16,773 nt of DNA from an uncultured Sphingobacteriaceae bacterium (GTDB lineage: Bacteria; Bacteroidota; Bacteroidia; Sphingobacteriales; Sphingobacteriaceae), in contig CALNCF010000327.1 of the NCBI GenBank assembly GCA_937875035.1, forward strand, positions 1-16,773, in the 5' to 3' direction. Below the pieces are notes generated by a model. That model was not told the origin of the DNA. It did no database searches and saw only the letters and a list, made by a program, of their open reading frames with translations. The position numbers and the translations under genes are program-made. Of this stretch, positions 1-8,551 are shown one piece after another. Each line of letters starts with the position of its first letter. Position 1 is the first letter of the stretch.

Positions 1-2276
1 TGGGCGTGGTCGCCGACCTCGCCGATGACATCGTGGTGATGCGCAAGGGTGAGAACCCCAGCGAAGTGCTGGCCAGGGTAAAAGAGAAGATCGCCGATAT
101 CAATGAAAATATTTTACCTGCGGATGTGAAGATGGTTACTTTTTACGACCGCGACAACCTGATGAAATTCTGTACTGAAACCGTCATGCACAATCTCATA
201 GAAGGGATCGTGCTGGTGACAGTGATCGTGCTGATATTCATGGCCGACTGGAGAACCACGGTGATCGTATCCATGATCATACCGCTGGCCCTGCTCTTTG
301 CCTTTATTTGCTTACGGTTGATGGGTATGTCGGCTAATCTCCTGTCGTTGGGAGCGATCGACTTCGGGATCATCATCGATGGCGCCGTGGTTATGGTCGA
401 GGGGATGTTCGTGATGCTCGACCATAAGGCGCATAAGTTCGGCATGGAGCGATTCAACAAGATGTCGAAGCTGGGCTGGATCAAGAACACCGGCTCGGAA
501 TTGGGCAAGGCTGTGTTCTTCTCCAAGCTTATTATCATCACCGCCCTCATCCCGATCTTCTCGTTCCAGAAGGTAGAAGGGAAGATGTTCTCACCTTTAG
601 CCTTTACCCTTGGTTTTGCATTGGTCGGCGCCCTGCTGTTCACGCTTACGCTGGTGCCTGTTATGGTATCGGCCTTGCTTAAAAAGAATGTACGGGAGAA
701 AGAGAATGCCTTTGTACGGGGCATTAAAAAATATACGCTGAAGGCTTTCAACTTTACCTACGCGCGTAAGAAAAAAAGTGTGCTTGCCGCTTTCGCGATC
801 CTGATCCTGAGCCTTGGCTCGGCAAGCTTCCTCGGTACGGAGTTCCTTCCGCAGCTTAACGAAGGGGCTTTGTGGGTAGAGGCTAAGATGCCGATGAGCA
901 GCTCGCTTACCGAATCGGTAGCGATGGTCGGTAAGATCCGGGAGAAGCTACTGGAGTTCCCCGAAGTATCGGAAGTGCTCTCGCAAACCGGCCGTTCGAA
1001 TGATGGTACCGACCCGTCGGGCTTTTATTACATGCAATGCCAGGTAAACCTCTTGCCTAAAAAAGAATGGAAACGGAAGATATCCGTGAACGAGCTGATC
1101 GAGCAGATGGATGTATCGCTCAAAGAGTTCCCGGGTATCCAGTATAATTATTCGCAGCCCATTATCGACAATGTGCAGGAGGCTGTGGCCGGGATGAACG
1201 CGAACAATGCGGTGAAGATCTTCGGTGATGATCTCGATGAGCTTAATCACCTGGCAGATTCGGTCGTAAAGCAGATTGAAAATATACCCGGGGTGAAGGA
1301 TGTAGGTATCCTGCGTAACGTAGGGCAACCGGAAATGAGCATTCACCTCGATGAAGACAAGATGGCTTTTTATGGTGTGGTCACTGCCGATGCGCAGGCC
1401 GTGATCGAGATGGCGATCGGGGGTAAAACGGCTACACAGTTCTATGAGGGTGAAAAGAAATTCGACATCAGGATCCGTTACCAGAAAGAGTACCGTATGT
1501 CGGAAGAAGACCTGAATATGCTGATGGTCCCGACCATCCGTGGAAACAAGGTACCCCTGAAAGAGATATCCGAAGTACGGACCGTTACCGGCCCTGCATT
1601 TATCTATCGTGACAACAATAAGCGTTTTATCGGGGTGAAATTCTCCGTACGTGAACGTGACCTGGGCAGCACCATTAAGGAGGCGCAATCGCAGGTGAAA
1701 AAGATCAGCCTGCCTAAAGGATATACGATTACCTGGGCAGGGGAGTTTGAGAACCAGGTGCGCGCGTCGGCCCGCCTGGCGCAGGTGGTACCCATCTGCT
1801 TGGTGCTGATCTTCATCATCCTGTTCGTCACCTTTGGCCATGCCCGCGATGCCGGACTCGTGCTGGTGAACGTACCCTTCGCGCTCATCGGCGGGATCCT
1901 CGCGCTGCATGTTACGGGTACGATCTTCGGTATCTCCGCAGGGGTAGGCTTTATCGCGCTTTTCGGGATCTGTATCCAGAACGGGGTGATCCTGGTATCG
2001 GTGTTCAAGCGGAACCTGGAAAGCAGGATGTCGCTGGCTGATTCGATTAAGCAGGGAGTGGAGTCGCGGATCCGACCAGTGGTGATGACAGCCCTGATGG
2101 CAGCGATCGGTCTGCTTCCCGCAGCCCTGTCTACCGGCATCGGTTCAGAAACACAGAAGCCTTTGGCGATCGTAGTGATCGGGGGACTGATCTCTGCAAC
2201 CATATTGACCTTGCTCGTTTTCCCATTGATCTTTGAATGGGTGTACCGGAAAAAGCATTCACAGGATCTTTCGTAA
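1..2276 (+). CDS. CzcA/CusA-family heavy-metal RND efflux pump, inner-membrane subunit (5' truncated)
   Basis: Proton-driven inner-membrane pump of a tripartite metal efflux system that expels divalent cations from periplasm or cytoplasm through an outer-membrane channel. About 757 of the roughly 1040 residues usual for the family are present, because the window starts inside the gene; the frame is open from base 3. Counting from the GTG at base 6, a membrane block (about 60-135) includes the transmembrane-4 motif DFGIIIDGAVVMVE at 119-132. In the HME-RND classification the DFG-x3-DGA form is typical of Zn/Co/Ni (CzcA-like) pumps rather than Cu/Ag (CusA-like) ones. A second porter-domain half and a second membrane block (about 590-745) follow. 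The usual EN after the motif is EG here. The membrane-fusion and outer-membrane partners would lie upstream, outside the window. Family certain; metal is inferred. Confidence 0.93.
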   Translation, partial: GVVADLADDIVVMRKGENPSEVLARVKEKIADINENILPADVKMVTFYDRDNLMKFCTETVMHNLIEGIVLVTVIVLIFMADWRTTVIVSMIIPLALLFAFICLRLMGMSANLLSLGAIDFGIIIDGAVVMVEGMFVMLDHKAHKFGMERFNKMSKLGWIKNTGSELGKAVFFSKLIIITALIPIFSFQKVEGKMFSPLAFTLGFALVGALLFTLTLVPVMVSALLKKNVREKENAFVRGIKKYTLKAFNFTYARKKKSVLAAFAILILSLGSASFLGTEFLPQLNEGALWVEAKMPMSSSLTESVAMVGKIREKLLEFPEVSEVLSQTGRSNDGTDPSGFYYMQCQVNLLPKKEWKRKISVNELIEQMDVSLKEFPGIQYNYSQPIIDNVQEAVAGMNANNAVKIFGDDLDELNHLADSVVKQIENIPGVKDVGILRNVGQPEMSIHLDEDKMAFYGVVTADAQAVIEMAIGGKTATQFYEGEKKFDIRIRYQKEYRMSEEDLNMLMVPTIRGNKVPLKEISEVRTVTGPAFIYRDNNKRFIGVKFSVRERDLGSTIKEAQSQVKKISLPKGYTITWAGEFENQVRASARLAQVVPICLVLIFIILFVTFGHARDAGLVLVNVPFALIGGILALHVTGTIFGISAGVGFIALFGICIQNGVILVSVFKRNLESRMSLADSIKQGVESRIRPVVMTALMAAIGLLPAALSTGIGSETQKPLAIVVIGGLISATILTLLVFPLIFEWVYRKKHSQDLS

Positions 2277-2300
2277 TAAGTGGTAGTTGTTTTTGTCAGG

Positions 2301-2337
2301 AGCCCGGCTTTTTTGTGAATGCGAAGCCGGGCTTTTT
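2301..2337 (+). terminator. Rho-independent terminator of the efflux pump gene
   Basis: A perfect 10-bp stem, AGCCCGGCTT (2301-2310) against AAGCCGGGCT (2324-2333), encloses a 13-base loop and runs into five T residues (2333-2337). It starts 24 bases after the pump stop codon. The peptidase gene converging from the other side ends only 6 bases beyond it. On that strand the hairpin is not followed directly by a T run, so it serves mainly the + transcript. Confidence 0.85.
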
Positions 2338-2342
2338 AGTGC

Positions 2343-3642
2343 CTAACGGTATTGATCGTAGAAGAGGGTGATCAGCTTAAAGTAATTTGAAAAGGCCGTG
2401 AGCGGAAGGGTTTCCGCTTTGTCGTAAATATCATGATAAGCCTGTATGCCTCCGCGGGTATAGGTGTAAATGGAAGGCACATTCTTCATGTAAAAAATAC
2501 AGTGATCACTGTTGCAGGCCTCGCCGCGTACCTGCACCGAGCTTAATAGCTTCTGTTCCTCGTTGATCCTTTTCAGCTGATCGAATTCCCGGGTATACAC
2601 CGTTCCGTTCACTACGGTGATTCCTTCGTCGCCCGTACCCGCAATATCGAAGTTATGCAGCAGCTTGATCTTGCTGAGCGGAAAGGAAGGATGATCTACA
2701 TAATACCTGGAGCCCAGCAGGCCCAGCTCTTCCGAGGAGAACGCGATAAAGGCGATGGAGTATTTTGGCGGATGCGTCGCATAATACTTGGCCAGGCTCA
2801 GCAGCATGGCGATGCCGCTGGCATTGTCGTTAGCCCCGGGAAAATATGCCTGCTCGCCCATTTTTCCCAGGTGATCGTAATGCGCGCTGAATACCAGGAA
2901 AGAGTCTGGTTTCAGGCTTCCTTTGATGTAGCCGATCACATTCTGTGTCGGGAATTTCCTGATGTGCTCCGCATCGATATCGAGGGTCACTTCCCTGACC
3001 TGGTCTGCTTCGAGCGCGCTGCTGTTCACGGTAATGGTGGCTTTAGCCGATTGCGATTTCGAAACGCTCCAGGTCAGCTTGTCGGTGCTGATAATGATCG
3101 TACCCGCTGTCGGTACCTGTGTGCTGTGCAGCACATAATCACGCCGCGCGCTGATGATCTTCTTCTGTTCAGGATCGGCCGGGAGCGAGCCCCGCTCATC
3201 GAGGATCAGGATCTTCCCTCCGGCATCCTTCAGCACCGCAGCGATCTTCGCCTCATCTGCCAGGTCATCTTTCTTCAGGAAAACGGTCTGAAAACTCCCT
3301 TGTATGGAAGGAGATTCCGGACCTATAATATAGTCTACACCGGGTAGCAGCGGGATGCCGTCGAGCTTCAGCAGCATTGCCTTCGGAAAGGTGTTCACTG
3401 GCACGGTGAAGGGCTGTAAATAGCTCTTGCGGAAAGGCTTCAGCCCGATCTGCTCAAATTCATGCTTGATGTACATCGCAGCCAGTTGGTTTCCTTCACC
3501 CACATACCCGCGGCCCTTGAATTCGGGAGATGCCAGCTTAGCGACCACGGCCTTTGCATAGTCCGGGTCCTGTGCTTGCAGAACTGGCTGCCATCAGCAG
3601 GAAAGCCGGAACGAGGAGGAATGTATAATGTTTTGGTTTCAT
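2343..3642 (-). CDS. M28-family zinc aminopeptidase, secreted, with an apparent frameshift in the signal peptide
   Basis: Two-zinc M28 exopeptidase, probably exported and trimming peptides outside the cytoplasm. The intact enzyme frame is 2343-3548 (401 residues from a GTG). In that numbering the metal and catalytic residues are visible: H223 and D225 (HYDHLG), D241 (GANDNASG), the E273/E274 pair (SSEELGLLG), D301 (FDIAGTGD) and H372 (YHDIYDKAETL). A PA-like insert probably lies between about 75 and 190. The GTG is unlikely to be the true start. An ATG at 3642 opens a classical signal peptide (MKPKHYTFLLVPAFLLMAASS) in the neighbouring frame, which reaches a stop at 3538. The enzyme frame is open back to about 3593 and reads QDPDYAKAV before the GTG. 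Removing one base, for instance from the CCC in GGACCCGGAC, joins them into about 432 residues. Either a sequence error or a recent inactivating insertion. Confidence 0.88.
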
Positions 3643-3857
3643 ACGATCAGGGTTGTGAGAGCTGAGGCTCTGTTCAAAAAATTAAGTATCGGAATGATCA
3701 CCACTCCGAGGGTGAATAAAGTTCGTAATATAATTTTCACAGACAAGAATCTGCATCTTTAAAATTAGATATCATGAAGTTAAATTGATTTAATCGAAAT
3801 ATAATTTTTATTAAATTTCTTCGGACGAAATAACAAATGGTGTTGGCTTTTTAATGA

Positions 3858-3884
3858 TATATTTACCTGCACACCTTTGGAGGA
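3858..3884 (+). promoter_or_regulatory. Ribosome binding site and possible -7 promoter element for the sensor kinase gene
   Basis: GGAGGA at 3879-3884 lies 6 bases before the TTG at 3891, an unusually good Shine-Dalgarno for this phylum, and is the main reason for accepting a TTG start. Upstream, TATATTTA (3858-3865) matches 7 of 8 positions of the Bacteroidota -7 consensus TAnnTTTG and would place transcription initiation near 3872. No convincing TTTG element sits 19-21 bases further upstream, so the promoter part is tentative; the ribosome binding site is solid. Confidence 0.5.
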
Positions 3885-3890
3885 ATTTAC

Positions 3891-6815
3891 TTGGAGAAAA
3901 GAGTAGGCATATTGTGTTTGTTTTTCCTGATCAGCGGATGGGGCTTTGCCCAGAATCTTAATTACATCCATTACAACACGAATAACTCCAGGCTTCCTCA
4001 CGACATTGTTTACCGTCTTCACCAGGATAAGGATGGCTATATCTGGATCGGTACAGACGACGGACTGGTACGCTTCGACGGAGTGGAGATGCTGAACTAC
4101 GAAAAAGGATTTTCATCGCGGTATGCGATCGCCTCCGACGAAGAGCATGGCCGGGTATGGGTCGGAAGCTGGAAGGGTGGGATCTATTACCTGGATGATG
4201 ATTCGGCCGTATTGGTCAAAGCGGTGCCCGACTATCATATGACGGATCACTGCAATAATCTCCTGGTGTACAACAGCCTGGTGATCTCGTATAATTTTGA
4301 TTGCTATGCGGTGTTCCGGTTCGACGAAAAAGCCGGTATCCTCGTGCCTTCCCAGATCAGGAAAGGTGCGGCTGCGAAGCTGGTGTCATCACCCGGAGAT
4401 AAAGAATATTACCGTTTTCTGAAAACAACTCATCACGTGTTACTGGCTTACGATCATACCGGTATTTACAAGGTCCAGAACGGGCAGCTCAGCTTATTGA
4501 ACGACCGCATCTGCGCCGACGAGCTGTGGGAAAGTCCGCAGGGCGAGATGTATTACCGTATCGGTACACAGGTGTTCCTCACCGACGATCATTTTTCGAT
4601 CTCGGAGCTGGTTTACACATTCTCTCCCGAGCTGATCGCGGGCCGGCGCATCACCTCCTTCAAGGTGCTGCCCTCCGGTAATATATGTGTAGGGCTTACC
4701 ACGAACCCTAAGCGGAATGCGACGGCTGTGTATTACCTGCTGAATGTACGCACAGGCGAGATCTTCGACCTGCTGAAAGAAGTGAAAGCGGGTTCTACGG
4801 CGGCCGATGTGCTGGTGGATCGTGAAGGAGGCTTATGGCTCAGTACCGACGGGAACGGACTCTATCACATCTACGATAAAAAATACCGCATGATCGGTGG
4901 CGCGGGCATGCCGGGAAATGCCACGGTGACCAGCCTGTTCGCATACCCCGACGGTACCCTTTTCATCGGTACGAAGAAGGGAGTGCATACCTACAGGGAC
5001 GGTAAGCTGTCTGATTTCGATGTCCTTTCGAAGGACTACTATGTACGAAGATTCTTCATGATGCCGGGTGGCGGACTGGGTGCATCGGAGCGCTCGGGCG
5101 GATACCCGGCAGGCTATCATATTTACCCGGGCGAGGTACAGGCGCTCCCTTACGAAGAGCAGCAGGTGTTCCCTCATTACCTGTATGAACGTACCACGGC
5201 CAGGACCTCCTCGCTGCTGCGGAGAAACGGGAAGAACGGACCGAGGATCGCGTTGCCCGACGGAACCATTGATGTGGAAGAAGACGACAAAAAGAATCTT
5301 TGGGCAGGCGGCACCTCCGGCCTGTATTATTATAGTTCGGGCACCGGTGTTGTGCGCTTTAACCACGATGAGCTGAACAGCTCGGTGGTGAATGACCTGC
5401 TCTTTGAAAAGGGTAAGGGCCTGTGGATCGGAACCAGCAAGGGCTTATACCTGATCGACGAGAAGAAACAGGTGAAGCACTGGGATGTGGAGCAGGGTCT
5501 TACGAATGTCAATGTGAACTGCCTGTATGTACAATCTTCTTCTTCCCTGTGGATCGGTACACAGAACGGTCTGTTCAATTTCAGGGATCAGCGTTTTATC
5601 TGCTATAAAAGACGGAACGGCCTGATTGCAGATGATGTAACTGCCTTCGCAGCGATCTCTGAAAAGGAGCTGGCTATCGGAAGCTCGAAAGGGCTGACCA
5701 TTTTTTATATGGATGAGCCCATGGGTTACCAGCGGGCGCCGGACCTGCTTATCGACCGCATGATGGTGAATGGACAGCCCTATGCGCTGAACGCGGATCT
5801 GGAGATCCCTTTTAAGAGTGCCATCACCCTGAATTATAAGGCCATCACCTTTATGTACCCGGAGCTGATCGCCTTTGAATACCGCCTGAATGATGAGCCC
5901 TGGATCCCTACCCCGAACCGTTCGCTGGTGCTTACGGGTGTAAAGGCCGGGGAATACCGCCTGCAGGTACGGGTGAAGAAATATAACAGCGATTACAGCA
6001 GGCCGGTTACCATTAACCTGCGTATAAATACACCCTGGTGGCAGCGATGGTATTTCTATTCCGGGCTTTCGCTCTCTGCGCTTACCCTGTTTTACCTGTT
6101 GCTGAGCTTCCGCCTGAACAAGCAGAAAGAAGCCGCCATGATCCGCCAGGAATTATCGGAATTAAAGCTGAAGGCCTTGCAAACCCAGCTTAACCCGCAT
6201 TTTATTTCCAACTCACTGAACGTGATCCAGTATTATTCCCTGAAGCAGGATGAGCTGGCCGCGAACCAGTACCTGACGCAGTTCGCCGACCTGACCCGTC
6301 TGCTGCTCGAAACCTCGCGCACCCGTTTCGTATCGCTGCGTACCGAGCTGGAAGTGCTCAACCTTTATTTGAGCCTGGAAAAGATGCGTTTCGAGAACAT
6401 GTTCGAGTATGATGTAACCATAGACCCGGCAATAAACGTAGAAGAAACCCTGTTACCGGGAATGCTCATGCAGCCTTTTGCCGAGAACAGCCTGAACCAC
6501 GGGATGGTCTACCTCGATAAATCCGTCAAGGGTATCCTGAATATTTATATCCGCCAGCACCAGGGCAGCATCAAGATCATTATTGATGACAACGGGATCG
6601 GACGTGCCCGCGCCCGGGAGATCAAGGCAAAGATGAAGCGCTTATACCGTTCACGGTCGACCGAAATCGTAAACGAGATGCAGACTGCCGTGAACAACCT
6701 GCCCGGCTGCTTTATCGATATCAAGATCACCGATAAGCTGGGGGAGAATAAGGAGGCCCTGGGTACTACCGTCGCGATCGTTACTCATATTAACCCGGCA
6801 TTCAATACGAACTGA
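3891..6815 (+). CDS. Beta-propeller sensor histidine kinase, LytS-type (propeller, Y_Y_Y, TM, His_kinase, HATPase)
   Basis: Membrane sensor kinase that reads an extracytoplasmic cue and phosphorylates the LytTR regulator encoded 30 bases downstream. The TTG start is backed by GGAGGA 6 bases before it and by the signal peptide it creates (hydrophobic to about residue 20, ending GFAQ). Next comes a two-component-regulator propeller with recurrent blades such as DGYIWIGTDDGLVRFDG, GLWIGTSKGLYLI and SLWIGTQNGLFNF, to about residue 610. A Y_Y_Y domain follows (about 640-715), then one transmembrane helix near 720-740 after WWQRWYFYSG. The cytoplasmic part has the LytS-type phosphoacceptor LNPHFISNSLN with H770, where the family usually has HFLFNSL. 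An N-box QPFAENSLNHG (E865, N866) and a G-box DDNGIGRA (899-906) complete the ATPase. Unlike hybrid HTCS proteins of gut Bacteroides it has no fused receiver. The ligand cannot be told from sequence. Confidence 0.93.
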   Translation: MEKRVGILCLFFLISGWGFAQNLNYIHYNTNNSRLPHDIVYRLHQDKDGYIWIGTDDGLVRFDGVEMLNYEKGFSSRYAIASDEEHGRVWVGSWKGGIYYLDDDSAVLVKAVPDYHMTDHCNNLLVYNSLVISYNFDCYAVFRFDEKAGILVPSQIRKGAAAKLVSSPGDKEYYRFLKTTHHVLLAYDHTGIYKVQNGQLSLLNDRICADELWESPQGEMYYRIGTQVFLTDDHFSISELVYTFSPELIAGRRITSFKVLPSGNICVGLTTNPKRNATAVYYLLNVRTGEIFDLLKEVKAGSTAADVLVDREGGLWLSTDGNGLYHIYDKKYRMIGGAGMPGNATVTSLFAYPDGTLFIGTKKGVHTYRDGKLSDFDVLSKDYYVRRFFMMPGGGLGASERSGGYPAGYHIYPGEVQALPYEEQQVFPHYLYERTTARTSSLLRRNGKNGPRIALPDGTIDVEEDDKKNLWAGGTSGLYYYSSGTGVVRFNHDELNSSVVNDLLFEKGKGLWIGTSKGLYLIDEKKQVKHWDVEQGLTNVNVNCLYVQSSSSLWIGTQNGLFNFRDQRFICYKRRNGLIADDVTAFAAISEKELAIGSSKGLTIFYMDEPMGYQRAPDLLIDRMMVNGQPYALNADLEIPFKSAITLNYKAITFMYPELIAFEYRLNDEPWIPTPNRSLVLTGVKAGEYRLQVRVKKYNSDYSRPVTINLRINTPWWQRWYFYSGLSLSALTLFYLLLSFRLNKQKEAAMIRQELSELKLKALQTQLNPHFISNSLNVIQYYSLKQDELAANQYLTQFADLTRLLLETSRTRFVSLRTELEVLNLYLSLEKMRFENMFEYDVTIDPAINVEETLLPGMLMQPFAENSLNHGMVYLDKSVKGILNIYIRQHQGSIKIIIDDNGIGRARAREIKAKMKRLYRSRSTEIVNEMQTAVNNLPGCFIDIKITDKLGENKEALGTTVAIVTHINPAFNTN

Positions 6816-6845
6816 CAACAACAACCATACAAGTATCTCTGCATT

Positions 6846-7577
6846 ATGATCAAAACTGTAATTATTGAAGATGAACCCAAGGTAAAGGAGAGCCTGGTCT
6901 ATTTACTGGAGAAGTATTGCTCCGATCTTCAGATCTGCGGCGTGGCAGGAACCTTCGAGGAAGCTTACAGCCTGGTGAACACGCACAAGCCTCAGCTGAT
7001 CTTTGCCGATATCCAGCTCAATTCACCGGAAGGTACCGGGATCGACCTCGTGAATACGCTTTGTATCGACAATCTCCTGGTGATCTTTATTTCCGGATGG
7101 AAGGATTACGCGGTAGAAGCCTTCCGCATGAATGCGGTGGATTACCTGCTGAAGCCTGTGAATATTCAGCAGCTGATGCAGGCTGTGGAAAAGGTGCGCA
7201 GAAGCATTGAGTGGAATACCTCCGTGGTTAAATCAGACCGCGCTCCGGGTACCCTTCATATCCCTACGCACAATGGCTTCATGATCATCCAGCAGGATGA
7301 CATTGTCCGCTGCGAGGCCGAAGGTCCTTACACGCATTTCTTTATCAAGGATAAAAGCCGGAAGATCACTTCTTCCATCAACCTCGGGCATACCGAGCAG
7401 AAGCTGAGGAAGGATATCTTCTTCCGGGTGCATAAGTCGCACATCATTAACAGGCAGCATATCCTGGAATACCAGCGGGGAGAAGGAGGGATCGCGAAGA
7501 TGTCCGATCTCTTTGAAGCGCCGGTATCGCGCAGCATGAAGGAAGATTTCCTGAAGTGGCTGGACGGAAGCCAGTAG
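6846..7577 (+). CDS. LytTR-family response regulator
   Basis: DNA-binding partner of the upstream sensor kinase. It has 243 residues, the usual size for LytTR regulators. The receiver domain (1-118) shows the acidic pair E8/D9 (IIEDE), phosphoacceptor D55 (FADIQL), the switch S83 (FISGWKDYA) and the conserved K103 (YLLKPV). The LytTR domain (about 136-240) has the family landmarks FFRVHKSHIINRQHI and a C-terminal basic helix region. The 30-base gap after the kinase stop and the terminator just after this gene show a two-gene operon. LytTR proteins typically bind two short direct repeats about 21 bases apart. Its targets are unknown; the neighbouring giant surface protein gene is an attractive candidate only by proximity and by one repeat pair upstream of it. 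Confidence 0.94.
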   Translation: MIKTVIIEDEPKVKESLVYLLEKYCSDLQICGVAGTFEEAYSLVNTHKPQLIFADIQLNSPEGTGIDLVNTLCIDNLLVIFISGWKDYAVEAFRMNAVDYLLKPVNIQQLMQAVEKVRRSIEWNTSVVKSDRAPGTLHIPTHNGFMIIQQDDIVRCEAEGPYTHFFIKDKSRKITSSINLGHTEQKLRKDIFFRVHKSHIINRQHILEYQRGEGGIAKMSDLFEAPVSRSMKEDFLKWLDGSQ

Positions 7578-7608
7578 GATCGTCAGGTATATATTTCCCA
7601 AAAGCGAT

Positions 7609-7646
7609 AAAAAGAAAGCGCCCCGTATCCGGGGCGCTTTCTTTTT
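7609..7646 (+). terminator. Strong Rho-independent terminator of the two-component operon
   Basis: A perfect 16-bp inverted repeat (arms 7609-7624 and 7631-7646) with a 6-base loop GTATCC (7625-7630). The A-rich outer left arm and T-rich outer right arm (CTTTTT) let it act on + transcripts and also as a back-up on the opposite strand. It begins 32 bases after the response regulator stop. Confidence 0.9.
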
Positions 7647-7730
7647 GGTGTTTATTCGCTGCTGCTATAGTATTACAGCTGATCCCGGCCATATCTGCTT
7701 ATATCCGGCAGAGAGAAGGCGCTGTAAAAG

Positions 7731-7766
7731 AAGAAAGCTCCCCCGGTTTCCCGGGAGAGCTTTCTT
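7731..7766 (-). terminator. Rho-independent terminator of the giant repeat-protein gene
   Basis: Arms 7731-7746 and 7751-7766 pair over 16 positions with a single C/A mismatch around a 4-base loop. Read on the minus strand, the hairpin begins 20 bases after the stop codon at 7787-7789 and is followed by CTTTT. The segment 7647-7730 between the two facing terminators holds no recognisable gene or element. Confidence 0.82.
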
Positions 7767-7786
7767 GCTTTATAACAAAGAGCGTA

Positions 7787-8551
7787 CTATTGTTTGAATA
7801 ATTTGAACTCTTTGGTTACAGTGTCGCCTGTTACACGTACGATGTACGCGCCAGGTGTTAACTCAGCGGCATTAATACTTACCGAAGTATCTCCGTTAAG
7901 TACTCTTTCGTTGATCAGCAGTTTTCCGTTCAGGTCGTATACAGTAACGATTACTGATGTATTTTCCATTGGGATACCCTTGATAACGAAATCACCTTCG
8001 GTTGGGTTAGGGAACAGCACCAGCTCAGGCTGAGCGATTCCGTTCGCATCTATCCGCGATCCGCCACTATCGAATCCTGGGTTAGTAGGATCGTCAGGGG
8101 TCGTTCCGCATCTTACGACAACGATGGTGAATGTTTCGCAGTTAACTGCTCCTGTACATCCGTCGGTCCAGCATACAGTCACATTATAAGTGCCTGGAGC
8201 GGCATATACGTGAGTGAATACATAGGTCGCGGCAGGACCAGGTAATGCAGCATTGAAGCCGTCTCCGTAATCAATTGCTACCTTCTTGATGCATTTGTTG
8301 CAATCTTCAGGGAACTGGATACGGTACTGGCTCTTCTTGCCTGCACAAGCGATCGCTTTCGTGATCTGTGGTTTGCAAGGATCGCAATCCTCTACGACAA
8401 TCGTAATTGTTTCGCAGGTATGCGTATTGGTACAAGCGTTGTACCAGCAGATCGTTACCGTGTAAGTTCCAGGTGCGCTGTACACATGTGAGAATGTGTA
8501 AGAAGCAGCCGGACCAGGTAATCCTGCACCAGAGCCATCTCCGTAGTCGAT
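7787..8551 (-). CDS. C-terminal part of the giant cysteine-rich PKD protein: last repeats and T9SS sorting domain (other side of a frameshift)
   Basis: This frame continues the gene at 8307-13007 after its frame break. It resumes with IDYGDG at 8551, the PKD core of repeat unit 14, runs through unit 15 (first Cys codon at 8377) and a short linker (TPDDPTNPGFDSGG). It ends in a type A T9SS sorting domain: PELVLFPNPTEGDF..., VYDLNGKLL, LTPGAYIVRV, KEFKLFKQ. That domain marks the mature protein for export through the type IX outer-membrane machinery and surface attachment or release. An ATG within the frame at 8485 could be picked as a start, but it falls mid-repeat with no signal peptide and is not a real start. 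Unless the break is a sequence error or is bypassed, the protein made from the N-terminal part would lack this sorting signal and stay in the periplasm. Confidence 0.85.
   Translation of the reverse strand: MDYGDGSGAGLPGPAASYTFSHVYSAPGTYTVTICWYNACTNTHTCETITIVVEDCDPCKPQITKAIACAGKKSQYRIQFPEDCNKCIKKVAIDYGDGFNAALPGPAATYVFTHVYAAPGTYNVTVCWTDGCTGAVNCETFTIVVVRCGTTPDDPTNPGFDSGGSRIDANGIAQPELVLFPNPTEGDFVIKGIPMENTSVIVTVYDLNGKLLINERVLNGDTSVSINAAELTPGAYIVRVTGDTVTKEFKLFKQ

Noticed and set aside
143..2203. Open frames on the minus strand inside the efflux pump gene (up to 320 codons)
   Set aside because: They are antisense to a well conserved pump, have no family resemblance and odd amino-acid composition; shadows of the real frame.
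4833..5608. Open frames overlapping the sensor kinase on both strands
   Set aside because: The propeller blades are continuous and conserved in the kinase frame; the alternatives have no recognisable features.
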